DNA of 64,000 nt, taken from positions 148,437,108 to 148,501,107 of the forward strand of contig NC_092804.1 of NCBI RefSeq assembly GCF_040954645.1. The letters are read 5' to 3'. Positions within the stretch are counted from its first letter, which is position 1; every line of letters begins with the position of its first letter. The translations under genes and the position numbers were made by a program. The stretch is from Diabrotica undecimpunctata. Taxonomy: Eukaryota; Arthropoda; Insecta; Coleoptera; Chrysomelidae. Below the pieces are notes generated by a model. It did no database searches and was not told the DNA's origin. It worked only from the letters and a program-made list of their open reading frames with translations. Positions 45,734-58,439 of this stretch are shown here, piece after piece.

Positions 45734-48192
45734 GTAAATCTCTTAAATAATTTATTACATGGTCAGTGTTATTTATGGTTAAAGTGGTTTTGATGTCATC
45801 TGAGATTCCATATTTTCTTCTTGTTTCTTCGTGGTACTGGCAGCCAATCAGAATATGCTTTACCATTAATGGGAGAGAACAGTTTCTGCAGGTTGGAGAA
45901 TATTCTTTGTTGATTAAGAATTGATTGGTCAGTGCAGTGTGTCCATTCTTAGTCGGTTAGTTATTACTTGGTCCCTTCTATTGGATGGATTATTCAAGAT
46001 GTTCTTCACAAGGGGATAAATCTCATATAGTTTGGTTCCTGAATCTTTTCAGTAGTCTTACCATATGTTTATACAGTGGTTTTTAATTAGGTTTTTGAGA
46101 TCGAAGTACGGGTAATTTCTTAATTTTGTTGTGCATTGTGAGTTTATTCGACTTGTGTTTGCTAGGTTGTCCACTTTCTCTATTTCCAGCTATTCCTACA
46201 TGCGACGGTACCCATATAAATGCTACTTCTTTTGGAGTTGATTGAATTATGTTTATTTCATTTTTTATAGCCCGAAATATTAGATTTGTAGTTTAGATTT
46301 GTTTTCAAGCTAATAGAGCATTTAATGAGTCAGTGATGATGACACATTTATTCTCACTACGCGTTTTGGAGAAAATTAAGGCTTCTAAAATGGCTGTGGT
46401 CTCGCCTGTGAGGATGCAGCAGTTTGTAGATATGGAAATAGTGTGAGTAGTGTGAGTGAGCTTTAGAGGCATCACTGAAAATTTGGAGAAAATTAGGATA
46501 ATGAGATATCACTTCGGAGTACAAGTGTTTAATGAAAATCGAAATTGTAGTTGATTTGGAGTATTTTGTGAGGGTTAAGTCAATGGTAAGTGGTTGGATT
46601 GTCCATGCAGGAAAATGAAGACAAAGAATTAAAGGAGAAAGCTCGCCGATTAGTAGTTTTAACTGTTCATAATTGGTATAAAACCCATTTATGTTCCATT
46701 GCACTATACATGAATTAGTCATCCCTTGATTATCCTTCAACTAGTGATGATTCGTCAGTTTCGTCAGCTGAAGAAGGGTTAGGGTTTATTTTTTTCTTTA
46801 GTCGGGTGATATTATTTCTTAACCTAGAATTTTGTGTGTAACAATAAACAAAATTAAGGATCTGTATTAGTTCCTCTGGTTCATTGGAGTAATCTTTAGA
46901 AGTTAATTCAGGGTTATGAGAGTTTAAAACATTTTCCATAAAATCACATATTTCATTAAAATTTAGTATAAATGGAGGTGATAAACTACTTTCAATTTTG
47001 TCTTTGATGGATTCTAGGGAGTGAATGACATCTTTGCAAGAGGTTTTGGAAGAGGTTTTCGGTTTATTTTTTTGGTTTATATTGTTTTGGGGGCATTAAA
47101 AACGGATGAATCGGTTTTTGGGTTGTCTTCGTTAATTTCAGGAGATGATATGTTATGTCTTTGTAGCTGTTTAGAATTGACTGCATTATTTATGGTTATT
47201 GGTGTTTCTGGTGTCGTAGTATTTGCATTGTTATTTACAGCTGGTGCTGTTGTTTTGGAAGAAGAAGACGAAGTGGTTGGATTATCTTTAGACATGTTTT
47301 GGATGAAGTCAGTTTTTGTAGATTGATATATTTTATTATTAGGTTCATTAGGTTTAGATAATGACGATGTGGTTTGAGTTGAACCTGAGAGGGGAGTTAA
47401 AGGGGTATCATTAGGTTCATGAGGTTTAGATAATGATGATGTGGTTTGGGTTAAATATAAGAGGGTAGTTGAATTAGTTTCGTTTGAAATGTGAGCGAAT
47501 TCTGATTGTTGATGACCAATGGTTTTACATTTGGAGCAACTAAATCCGTCTATGAGGAGAAATGCCCAGTAGGAAGTATTATCATGAGTTATGGTAAAAG
47601 AGTCAGGAATAGACATATTTTCCAGGAGTGTAATGAATGATTCCCTTATAAAGCGCAGAACATGACTGTACTCACTTTCAAACATACCTACTCGAAGAAA
47701 AGTCATTTTGTATGTTCATACAGTATGAATACCAAGTTTTTGTAATTCTTGTTCAATTATTTCATTCGGAATTGTAGGACATGCATTAGATATTAGAAGT
47801 CTCTGGGCTGGAGAAATTAATCTTCTTACTTCGGCTTGACATCCATTTATTTCGATATATTTATAAGAATGAAGAAAAACATCAACAGTGTTTTTTGAAG
47901 AGAGGTATATGCATATCCTATTGTTAGCAACTCTGGAAGCAGAAAATACATTAATTGTACCCACTAGTGATCCAACAGCTACGACGTAATCATGGATTTT
48001 TGTACCTTCATTGCTGGAAATGACTATTGCTTGATGTTTTGTTGGATGTACAAAATAATTTCCGACATCTGAGTAACTGTGTTTAGTGGAGTTGTGTGTA
48101 GTATTATAGTTGTACGAAGTCATTTTATTAATTTTCTTCATCAGAAGTTGAGCCGGTCCTGTGGCCGGTCCAAAAAACTGGTCAAGACTCAA
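45732..48192 (-). pseudogene. I-like non-LTR retrotransposon, internally deleted (copy A)
   Basis: Minus strand. ORF1 starts at 48,192 (MSLDQFFGPATGPAQ...), with VANNRICIYLSSKNTVDVFL and ISPAQRLLISNACPTIP. After one break come MTFLRVGMFESEYSHVLRFI and a zinc knuckle CSKCKTIGHQQSEF, whose last Cys is Phe, then a Ser/Thr-rich tail to 46,740. ORF2 begins CIVQWNINGFYTNYEQLKLL (endonuclease start) but jumps within one open frame to an RNase H-like piece (IFSDASKAHSHY) at about 46,480. The 3' end at 45,900-45,740 has CRNCSLPLMVKHILIGC. The reverse transcriptase is completely absent. Confidence 0.87.
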
Positions 48193-48199
48193 CTGGAAT

Positions 48200-49349
48200 T
48201 TTTGTTATCTCTTTACGTAGGTATTATTTTGTTGTTGTTACAAAAGTAATACAAAAAAAAATGCTACTCACTTGAGATAATATTGTCAGCACTAACTAAT
48301 GCACTTAAATTTGTAGTAGTGGTATAAAATATTAAATTAAGATTTGTTTTTACCATTTAAAATGACTATATTTAGGGACAGCTGATAACGTGGTAGATTT
48401 TATCGCTATCAGGGCCGAACTCTATTGATAAATATTGTTCTTTTAATAACTTTTATTATTGAAGTTCGGTAGTCTTTTGCTTTTTTAATTTTTTTTTATT
48501 TTCAATAAAGCAAATATATAATTTATATTATTACCAATACGATTGACAAAATGAGCGACTTCATAAGTTAGTAAAAAGTATATAAAGTATAAAGTTAGTA
48601 TACTTTATAGATTCAGATTGCATTAACTATTGTTAAAGCTTGTTGGGCTGTAATAGCTACATGAATTTTATTATATATTCAACTTATAAAGGTAAATAAA
48701 CAAAAATAAAATTTTCAATTTCAGTGTGTTTATTTTGGGTAATACTATGTATTTAAATTTCCAAATTACTGTAAGCTGTAGAAAACAAATGTATACCTGT
48801 ATGTACAACACAAGCAATTTGAGATTAAATCTAGCGTGAATTTACTTTGCTGCAAACAAGAACCAAGATCAACGTTTACAGGTATATATTTTCATGAAAG
48901 TAGGTAACGCTATGTTTGCTAATAAAATACCAAGTACGGCATTAAAATGAATATCACGGTTACTCTCTTCGCTATAAAAATAATACCGTGGTTATATTCA
49001 GGTAATAAATCAATTGTTGCCGTAACTAGCACTAAAAGCATAAAAGTTTAAGAAGTTAATAAAAAGTAAGATATATATTTTTTGGTGTCAAGTAAACAAG
49101 TTAGGCGTTAATATTTTGTAATATGCCCTCAGGTGTTATAGTTTGGCTGCTTCTTTTGTAATTTTTTAAATTAAAGTGTACGATTTATCATTTATGCACC
49201 ACCAGCTTGGTAAAAACTAGATATTAAAGTTCGCTCGAAGTCTTTCCTAAATAATCATAATTAATACATTAATTCGAACATATAATTTTGGTAATATATT
49301 TTTAGCTTTTTATCTGCAAAGGGCAATTAACAACAAGTATAGGGAATAT
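48200..49349. other. No recognisable gene
   Basis: Probable 5' flank of copy A, then AT-rich unassigned sequence. Confidence 0.35.
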
Positions 49350-49545
49350 CGGGGCTGGTTGACGCTTTTTTTTACATTTGTGTATCTAAATGCTGAAATA
49401 AAGCATTTAGTACAATTTGTTGCTCAATGTATAAGGATTTTTTCTCTTGTGCAAGAGATTTTGTGAAAATAAATATCGTACAGACTGTACTTTATGTTTT
49501 ATTTAAAAAATAAAATAATATGTCACTGTGCGCCAACCAGCCCCG
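49350..49545. mobile_element. 196-bp miniature inverted-repeat element
   Basis: Ends CGGGGCTGGTTGACGC and GCGCCAACCAGCCCCG are inverted with one mismatch. The interior is AT-rich without coding sequence. No clear target duplication at either side. Confidence 0.75.
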
Positions 49546-49744
49546 TCACGGAGTTGGTTCATACACATATTATAAAGTAAGAAAACAAAAAAATAATAGA
49601 CAAAAACCTTATATTCTATAACACTGGTGTATTTAAAGTTCTAGAATCTAAATTTAATTTAAATAATATAAAACGAACAGCATAAAATCTTTTCTTGTTT
49701 TCAGTTGCAAGTGTAACCAAATTTAAAAAAAAAATAGTGATAAA

Positions 49745-50560
49745 GTGATAAATCGTTTTTTTTATATAAAAGATTTAAATCAAAGCTGTATGACCAAATA
49801 TAGCAAGATGACCGAATATAGATTGTCAAGTATAGTAAAAAGATTGATTTGGAAAAGCTCTAAAATGGGATTGAAAGATAATATTAATCAATCCGAGTAC
49901 ATGGAAATTTTGAGCAAAAAAGGGATAAACACTAGGGACTTCTTTAAATTGGAAGTGGAAGATGGATCAGTTGTAGAATTCGAGAAGGTGGATGAATATA
50001 TGTACTTAGATACTCTTATTGATCAGACATGTAAGGAAGAAACTGAAATTAACCTGTGACTGACCAAGAGCAACATATGTGCTGGAGCCATGATCAAAAT
50101 AATTAAGGCCAAAGATATATCTCGTAATACCAAAATAAGAGTAGACAAAACTATAATTAGACCCACAATGCTATACGCTACCGAAACATGGACTATAAAC
50201 AAAACCATACAGAAGAGATTGAAAGCATGGGAAAGAAAGATACTTCGCAGAATGTTTGATGAAAAAGTAGTAGAGGGAGAACGAAGAAGTCGAACTAAAT
50301 GTGGAAGTGTACCAATTGTAGGCTAACTAACTATACAATAACAAAAGTGGTGAAAAAACGTAGAATAGAATGGCGCTTGGACATCTAGAAGAAATGCAAG
50401 GTAATAGACCAGTCCAGAATATTGTTTGGAGAGTACCTGAGGGCAAAAAAAAAGGAAGACGAAGAAAGCAATAAAGACATGTAGTGATGAAAGATATCAG
50501 AGAGATCGGAATTAGAGATTGGAAGCTGATAGCTAAGAACAAAAAACGATAAAAATTATC
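49745..50560 (+). pseudogene. RTE-like reverse transcriptase, C-terminal fragment
   Basis: Reads FKLEVEDGSVVEFEKVDEYM, YLDTLIDQ, then after a stop TKIRVDKTIIRPTMLYATET, WTINKTIQKRLKAWERKILRRMF, a broken GRP-like block near 50,440 and IRDW-like residues near 50,510. This is the thumb and C-terminal part of an RTE-like element; the YADD core is missing 5'. Tail repeats were not seen. Confidence 0.75.
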
Positions 50561-50900
50561 TATCCAGCAATGAGCCTAGAGACCTGTTAAATGTACATGT
50601 ACATGCATATGACCAAATACATATTCTGTAAGTTTACTTAATGTCAGATAGTTAGTCGCTTTCACGATTTGTGCAAACAAAAAAATTCCAGGATCACCAG
50701 CACAAGCTTCGTGTGCCCACATTTTGCAACTACTTTTGTTTCTACTTTTCTGATGTGTACTTATGATGATGAAGTACTATTTTGATGCGCGTCTAAACAA
50801 AACAGACAGAAACATTATTTACCCTCCAAGTTGATATCTTTAACAACCTTCTTTTTCTTCTTTCCTTTCCTTGATTCAGATTTCTTATATTTTTATATTT
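50561..50900. other. No recognisable gene
   Basis: AT-rich, nothing supported. Confidence 0.4.
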
Positions 50901-51055
50901 CATATCTCCTCAACTAAGTAAAATTCTTAGCGAATTGGTTTCTAGTACTCGTACAGAGTATATCGGAATAAAAAGGAAAAGACAGTCAAGATTAGATTTC
51001 ACGTACTTGCAACGTACGTTTTTCGCTAATAATTTTGCTTAGTTGAGGAGATATG
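50901..51055. repeat. 155-bp fold-back repeat
   Basis: Inverted arms of 34 bp: CATATCTCCTCAACTAAG at the left, CTTAGTTGAGGAGATATG at the right, both continuing inward to TTAGCGAA-type words. The centre is 87 bp. No coding sequence. Confidence 0.8.
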
Positions 51056-51124
51056 TTATGGAATGTAATTTTAGATTCCCCATGTCTCTCATAACATCTT
51101 TATTAAAGTCTATTTTGCCTTGCA

Positions 51125-51285
51125 ATTCTTAAAAGGCACAGATTAAAGCAGAAATTAAAAAAAAAAAACCAAATTTGTTTAATTTACTAATGTTTGTTAA
51201 ATCTGAAGTTGGTTTCGAAAAATTCTTAAAAGGCACAGATTGAAGCTAAATTCTGAATTTGGTTTCGAAAATTAGTTTATGGATT
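51125..51285 (+). repeat. Short direct repeat, about 96-bp period
   Basis: ATTCTTAAAAGGCACAGATT begins at about 51,126 and again at about 51,222, followed by RAAGC and a TCTGAATTTGGTTTCGAAAA-like stretch. Only two units. Confidence 0.65.
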
Positions 51286-51299
51286 TTAATATTCTATTA

Positions 51300-52780
51300 A
51301 ATTATTTATTATTTTAATTAACTAACCAGCGATTACAAAACATCATAATGAAACATTTTGGACCTTCAAAAGGTTAAATATGAATACTAAATATAAAATA
51401 TTTGATTAAATATTACATACTTTTCCAAGCATACACAATATTTATACATGCTAACATCATAAAACTTAACAATTATATGCAGCAGTTTACAAAAATTGAC
51501 GGAGCGTTCTAACAACGCGGAAAAATAATACCTCTAAAGCTTTCCCCTGATTACGAAGAAACCACTAACATATCAAAATGAAGAGATGGACTAACAAAAA
51601 GGTGGTTTAAAGATACTATTCGAACCAATAGGTCTACGAGTATTATTTATTTTTGAATTAAGCCTAGATAAGTCGTGAAAGCCACGGATTTGACAAACAA
51701 TGGTGTTATATTTGGTCTAATAAAGAATATGTAAAAACATTATTTTTTACTAGACATTCTGAAAACGTCTTATTTTTCGAAATAACTTAAATAACAATAT
51801 AACAACACCAGTGTAGATGCTGTTGTCTTATTTCCAGTTTATAATAAACGAATTATCCCACATTTTAAAACAAAAGAAACGTACATATTGCTTGGTAATT
51901 ATTTTTTTTTGTCGCTTAAGAGGAACCGGACAAACAACATAAAAATTAAATTTTCATCCCTCAAGTTAATAAACCATGCTCGAAAATCCTCCTTCAGCGA
52001 CATGAGCACTTTGAAAATATTTAACGGGTGGGTGGTAAATTATAGTCGGCTTAAAATGCGAAAAGCGTAGGAGGAACTTACAATTGCTTTTAAAATCCAT
52101 GTTGATATCGATGGAATATATAAAAATGTTTTAGTCCAGTTTCCGCATATATATAGGGTGTATCACAATGAGCTTACATTGTCTGAATATCGAAAACTAC
52201 TGACACGATATTTATTAAAATCGGTTTATGAAGACTACAAGTTATGACGCACTTACGGAAACTATTTTGGTGGATACGCTACTTCTGGTTATACCGAAAA
52301 TGAATAACAATGACATTAAATGGAACGACCTGTATTAAATTGCATTTTTAAATTATATATAATATTTATTTTAGAAAAAAGTTGTATTATATAGATCAAC
52401 ACTTTATATTGTATAAGTTATTTATTTTATTTCAAAAATTTTGAGAAACAAACTTTTCAAGAGTCCGGCCCCGATATATAGCAGATCATACAGCTTTATA
52501 TCGGTTGTGACAAAGTATTAATTACTAGTAGGTAGTTAAAATTAAAAATATAATCTAATTGTTATACTGTTTGCAACTTAAAGTTAAATGTGAAGGTTGT
52601 GCACTGAATATCGTAGAATTCTGTGAGTACAAAACTGCATTATTAATAACCTTAAAATCATAAGTTTAAAAGGCAAAATATCTTATCGATTTCAATTTAA
52701 CTTATCGATTATCGACAACAACTTTTTGCTGGTTCTTGCTTCTAATAAGAAATTAGGCTAGGCTGCTGTTCAATTTTATT
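51300..52780. other. No gene; dispersed repeat debris
   Basis: AT-rich. Around 52,150-52,330 (GGGTGTATCACAATGAGC..., AACGACCTGTATTAAATTG) the sequence has the look of a dispersed insect repeat, similar in style to 21,960-22,110. Confidence 0.35.
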
Positions 52781-52840
52781 AAGTGGCCAGGTCCGGCTTC
52801 AGATCCTCTGTGCCAATGTACGTAAAGTCTCAGCGGGAAG

Positions 52841-54420
52841 ATGGATGAACCGGAATCAGCTACTACCTCATGAAATATACCCACTACGTCACATATATCT
52901 TACTCCAATGCATTAAACAGTTTCAAATATCCTTCAAAAGACCAAGGTATTATACTTTCAACCATACAAGGAATAAAAGTTTTCAAATATGTAAAAGCTG
53001 TTGGATCAATAGTACAGCCCAAAAATGTTGTTTGGGCATCCAAAATAGCAAACAACCGCGTGTGCATCTACCTCTCCTCTAAATATGTAGTTGATCAAGT
53101 TCTTAGCTCCCACAAATATATAAATATTAATGGTAACCAGATTGAAGTAAGAAGACTTATAATCCCTGCCCAGAGACTCATCATATCTAATGTATGTCCT
53201 ACTATACCTAATAGCATAATTGAAGATCACTTAAAAACTATGGGTATAAAATCCGCCTCCAACATGACGTTTCTACGAGTAGGCATGCAAGACTCAGAAT
53301 ACAGCCACGTACTTAGCTTTAGGAGGTAAATGTTCATAAGTCCTTTAGAAAATGCATCAATTCCCGACTCATTTCTAATCTCATTCGACAATACATCATA
53401 TCGATTATACATTTCCATAGATGGTTTAAACTGCTCCAGATGCAAGATTGTCGGACATCACGATTCTGACTGTCCTTCTTTATCATCATCAAGCAACTCA
53501 ATTAATCAAATGGAAACTGACCACCACGTGAATATACATAACTCTACCAATGAAAATATAATCAGCTACAAGATCAACCACGAAACCAATACCAAGAAGA
53601 CACCGAAACATTAATGGAACCAGAAACCAATACCATACAAAATCACGCATCAGCTACAAAGGACCAAACCACTTTCTCACAAACAAACAATGAATTACAA
53701 ATTTTGAATCAACCAAAAATATCCCAAGATAATTCCTTAGTAATTGAAAGCGATAAAAAAACCACTAAAATTACTCCTGCAACTAAAAGACAAATATCCT
53801 CTCCCGAAATTCTTAAAAATGACCTACCTCCTCCCGATACTCAAAACCCTAAGAAAAAGCCTAAAACCCAAGAAGATATTCCAATTATTCTAAATCAAAT
53901 TAAAGAAAAAATTGAAAATAGAAACCCTTCCTTTACACTTACTTTTCATGAAATATGTGATTTTCTGGCAAATTTCCTTCACTCAAAACATCCTGAACGC
54001 ATTGTTAAAAAATATTCAAATGAAAGCCAAGAAATAAAAGAAATTTTAAACTTTATATATTCTCAAATACAAAATAAAACTTTAAAAAACAATATCACCA
54101 GATTGAAGAAGAAACTGCTTCTCAACAGTCCTTCTACTGACGAAACTGACTAAGAATCAAGTTCTCAACAATAAATAGTTAACACATAAAGAGTTAATGG
54201 CCAGCACATTTATATTACAGTAGAACCCCAAGGAGGCTGCTCCGATGTGTACCAAGTGCAACACTCAGTTGTCAGTGAAACTTATAATTGTTGAGTATCC
54301 AGTGTACCAGAACGAAAGAATCGCGTGTGTCCTTAGTGATAATTTAAAAAGTATACTAACGTCAAATTTACAGTCTTTATTAAGTTATCTTAAAATGGCT
54401 AAACTATATACCAGATTGTA
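52841..54420 (+). pseudogene. I-like non-LTR retrotransposon, internally deleted (copy B)
   Basis: ORF1 starts MDEPESATTS at 52,841, with an early stop, then VWASKIANNRVCIYLSSKYV, IPAQRLIISNVCPTIP, MTFLRVGMQDSEYSHVLSFR, one stop at 53,327, an intact zinc knuckle CSRCKIVGHHDSDC at about 53,432-53,473, and a Lys/Ser-rich tail ending SPSTDETD at 54,153. Only about 75 bp later the ORF2 C-terminus is already present: MCTKCNTQLSVKLIIVEYPV...LQSLLSYLKMAKLYTRL to the stop at 54,420. Endonuclease, reverse transcriptase and RNase H are all deleted. Confidence 0.88.
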
Positions 54421-54429
54421 AAAAATATT

Positions 54430-55430
54430 TTTTTTTATGTAATAATATGTATCTTACTGTTTGTGTATGTCCCCCCGCCAAGAACCCTTAGTGGTTGATA
54501 AGGGTATATTTGTTTAAATAATAGGAAAAAAAACTTTTCAAAGTCAAAAGCTCCTATATTTACAAATCTAATATCTTAAAAACCTTTGAACATAAACATT
54601 TTTTCAAGAATGTACATCCAAATCAAATTTATAAATATAGGGTATTCACACATACGCCCTTTCTTTAAAATTTAAACGATAGTGAATCAATAATTTTAAA
54701 TAAAACACCCTATATTTTATAATTGAAATAAAAAAATAAGTAAATTGTCTTTTAAATATTATCACGGTTACCTAATCCTAAAGCATTGTTTAAATAGGAC
54801 TAGTTAGCCAACGCAATGTATAAATTTGTTTGATTCTAATTGAGACAGTCACTAGATGTCACCACTCTTTCTGTCTCAATAGATTTTAATATACCATTGT
54901 TTGTTTGATATACATTATACTAGATGGTGTTATGTGAAAAAGTTAAGGACTAAACTAAACGTCCATTTTTGATCCACTAAATTAAATTCACCAGCGTTGC
55001 AATATTTCACTGACATAGTGGCGACAGGTTTACTTAAACAGAATAAAATAAAAATGTTACAAAAACAGAACATGAATCACAGGTATTCATTTAAAATAGA
55101 GTTATTACTATCAACTACATAGTAAATATCGTGTCAACTAAAATTGTACCTACATAAACGTGCTGTGACTTCTAAATTTTCCTATATCTAAATAAGTTTA
55201 AAGAATTTAAATATTTTATTTTATTTGGAAGTGTATTACAAAAATTTGGTCCGAGGTAAGTAGAACATTTTAATTCTATGTGTTTAAAACAAAAAACATT
55301 TGTATGAGAAATGAACAAATTAGGTATTTAGAAATAAATTTTACCGGATAAAACACATACATTCGATAATATTTGAAAAAAGTGATTTTAAATTAAAGTA
55401 ATGTTACTTCCATAATAAATAAATGGTTTT
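54430..55430. other. No recognisable gene
   Basis: AT-rich upstream sequence of the THAP exon. Confidence 0.4.
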
Positions 55431-55436
55431 TTACAG

Positions 55437-55560
55437 ATGGCTGGAAATATTTGTTGTTATTACAAATGTGGTTTATCACCATACAAAATTCATAGATTAA
55501 GAATGTTCAGATTTCCGACAAAAAATTCTTCGGCTTGTCAAACATGGATATTACACTCTG
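55437..55560 (+). CDS. THAP-domain exon (first half of the zinc finger)
   Basis: Begins at an ATG right after TTTTTTACAG and encodes 41 residues plus one base: MAGNICCYYKCGLSP, then HRLRMFRFPTKNSSACQTWI and LHS. The C-x4-C, a RFPxK block and a Trp two residues after a Gln fit the N-terminal half of a C2CH THAP zinc finger. A consensus donor GTAAGT follows at 55,561. The split base G joins the GT at 62,963 to give Gly, continuing as GNAALESL, which is where THAP domains carry the CGN.L motif. It could be a host DNA-binding protein or the 5' end of a P-element-type transposase. Confidence 0.65.
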
Positions 55561-55969
55561 GTAAGTAAATAGAAACTTTTTTTATATTCTTTTATTTTAC
55601 ACCGTTTCCGTTACGCAATTAACTTGAAAAAATGTTTATTTTTTTTCATTCATCATTTTTTATTATCGCCAGGGTGCACGCGTCATATTCGAGATGCATT
55701 AATTTAAATTTTACGTTTTCGTTGGTATTATAATTATGATATAATAAACTTCGGAAAAACAAATTAGTGAATAAATGTCAAGTTAATAAACATAAACAAA
55801 GTATTAGATATTAAAATATGTATTTCTGTAGCTATTTTTAGTTATTGTATTGAAAAGTAGAAATAAGTTCATCTTTATCGGAGAACTAATTTATACAAAG
55901 GTCCATCTGGGAAAAAATTATTGGTTTCACGTAAAAATTTTAACTGATATTTGAAGGTTCTAAAGGATA

Positions 55970-58050
55970 TATGAGGGTTAGTTAATAATAAATCTGTAAA
56001 GACATACAGGTGATTTTGGCTATAAACGTTTTTTATCCAGTTTAGAGAAAAATAGTTAAAATAAAAATTGTAGATTTAAAAAGTTCTTCCATTTGTGAGT
56101 TTCTAAATTAAAATATATAAAGAATTCACCAAAATAGTTGCAAAAAACCCTTGATTTTGCAGAAATTTATAAATTTTAATAACTTTGTTTTTGCATAATG
56201 GTATGTAATGTAACTAATAAAAATAGTGACGATTTGTTTATCGTAGAAAGCGATTATGTAAACAACTTTTTGTTGAGCTATCCCAGTTTGAAAAAAAAAT
56301 TATGTTTTACGTGCCACAGAAGCCAAGATATTGCAAATTTTGCAATCGCCCTCCATTTTGAAAAAGTTCAAATCTAAAAAAAACCGAGCTCAAATGATTC
56401 TCCATTCTACTTTCCGAAGCGGTATTTTAAGAATACCATCATTTTAACGGGTTATAAATTTTTACTTCTTTACCGCATATGCCATATGTAAGTTGGAACG
56501 CACAATTCAGATCTTCATTTAGTGTCCCTTCAATTTTCAGCTCTTACTGTTGATAGACAATGGAAGTATGATTTTAAGAATAAAATGCTTTGGTTTTAAA
56601 TATAAAATGCTCTCTTGCCTAGTAATGGTCATAGAAGATTCTATTTTTTTTTTTTAGAAAGTGTGTTTTTCACCAGTTTTTCATAAGCATCTAAATAAGT
56701 TTGTGGCATAAACGATATCAACGTTATTTTAAATGTTTATAAACAGAATAAATAACCTATAAACTATTTGCTCTGATTGATATTTAGCGCACTTTAATAA
56801 CTTATTCATTTCCATAATTTCCAGGAGCTATGTTACATGTCTTTGCGCATAAAAAGAGTTATTATAATTTATAAATAACTGCAAAAATGAGGTTTTTTTG
56901 CAACTATTTTGGTTAATAGTTTCATGTATTTTAATTTGGATACTCTCAAAAATTACATAACTTTTTATGATCTACAACTCTAATAAAAGGTGAAAAAATC
57001 TTAATTTTATTAAAGATATTTAAAGTCTCTAAAAGATATATGAGGGGTAGCTGATGACAATTATGTGAAGACTACAGCTAATTTTGCTTTGATTTTTTAT
57101 TAAACAATCGTAAAACGTGAAAAAAGTGTATGCGCATAAAACGTTTCTTGTTCATGTTAGAGATATATGATTAAAATAAAAGTTATAGATCATAAAATGT
57201 TCTCTAATATTGAGATTTTTATAATTAAAATACATAAAGAATTGACCGAGATAATTTAAAAACCCTTATTTTTGTAAAATTTATAAATGTTAATATAAAT
57301 ATAAATAATATACATATAAATAACTTTCTTTTTTGCATAACGATATGTAATACAACTATTTAAAATTATGGCAGTTAATGAGTTTTTAAAGGGTGCTAAA
57401 TATCATACAGAATGACCATACAGTTTATGAGTTATTCAATTTGTTTATCCAGGAGTCCGATTATTTAAAAAACTGTACTTATCCAAACAGTCACTCTAGG
57501 GTTATTTTGTAAATAGAAATCGATTTTAATGGCTTCGTTTTAAATTATTAAAAACAAACATCAAGATTATATTAAATTAGTGTTTAAATATCAGTTTGAA
57601 GAATAACAAATTTTTAGCATATAAAAATTTCTAATAACTTTGACTTTTTTATGTGTTACACTTGTATCTAGGCTCAATATAAAGCTAAACATTAAAAAAA
57701 AACCAAAACCTTCTATTGCCCAGAGGAAATCAAATAGCATTTTTTTTTCTTGTTTAAGAAATTGCAAATATTTTCATTGTTTATTAACATTAAGGCTGAA
57801 AATTGAACACATTGTAAAAGAATATCTAAATTTTATAATTCGATTTATAAATGGCATACACAGTGAAGAAGTAAATTAGTTTTGAAACATTAAAATAATG
57901 GTAATCGTAAAATATCGCCACAGAAAAATGCAAGGGAGATCTGTCCGCTGCAATAACTCAGCTTGTTTCTTGTTATTGGTTATGGAAATTTCTGTTTTTT
58001 TTTTAATTGTGCTTTTACACCAGCTTTTCATTGAGCCTACGTACAGCCGT
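55970..58050. repeat. Cluster of direct and inverted repeats in the THAP intron
   Basis: A block with GTTGCAAAAAAC, AAAATAGTTG and TTTATAAATTTTAATAACTT at 56,050-56,215 recurs inverted at about 56,875-57,010 and directly at about 57,150-57,300. AGATATATGAGGG words start near 55,966 and 57,032. 56,330-56,700 resembles 18,160-18,460, and 57,960-58,040 repeats its last part. It is probably debris of a non-coding inverted-repeat family. Confidence 0.6.
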
Positions 58051-58439
58051 ATGACATGAAAAATATCAAAAGTAGTATAAATGTTTAGAAGCTAAAAAGC
58101 ATTTTTTCAAACTGTTTTTTTAATAAAATGTTGAAGTTTACAAATAAAGCTTCAAATAATCGATTCAAAAAACGTCAAATAACTGTCAAAGGTTAAACAC
58201 CCTTTTTAAAGTTCCTCGCGGATTTTAAAGATTTAAACAGTGTTAAACAGATAAAGTAATTCATCGACGAGTTAACAATACGAAGCGAAGTTCTTTAATC
58301 ACAATGTGATAAGAAAACAAGTATCAAATTTGGTTTTATATTTTAATAGTCGAATTTAATTGCGGCTATATTGGTTTAATTAAAGAAAACCAGTGAAAAT
58401 CCCAAGAAATAGGTGAGATCCTTTTTTCTTTCTTTCCAG

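Noticed and set aside
57640..57879. 79-codon frame near the repeat cluster
   Set aside because: Lies within dispersed repeat sequence; residues are Lys/Ile/Asn-rich as expected from base composition.
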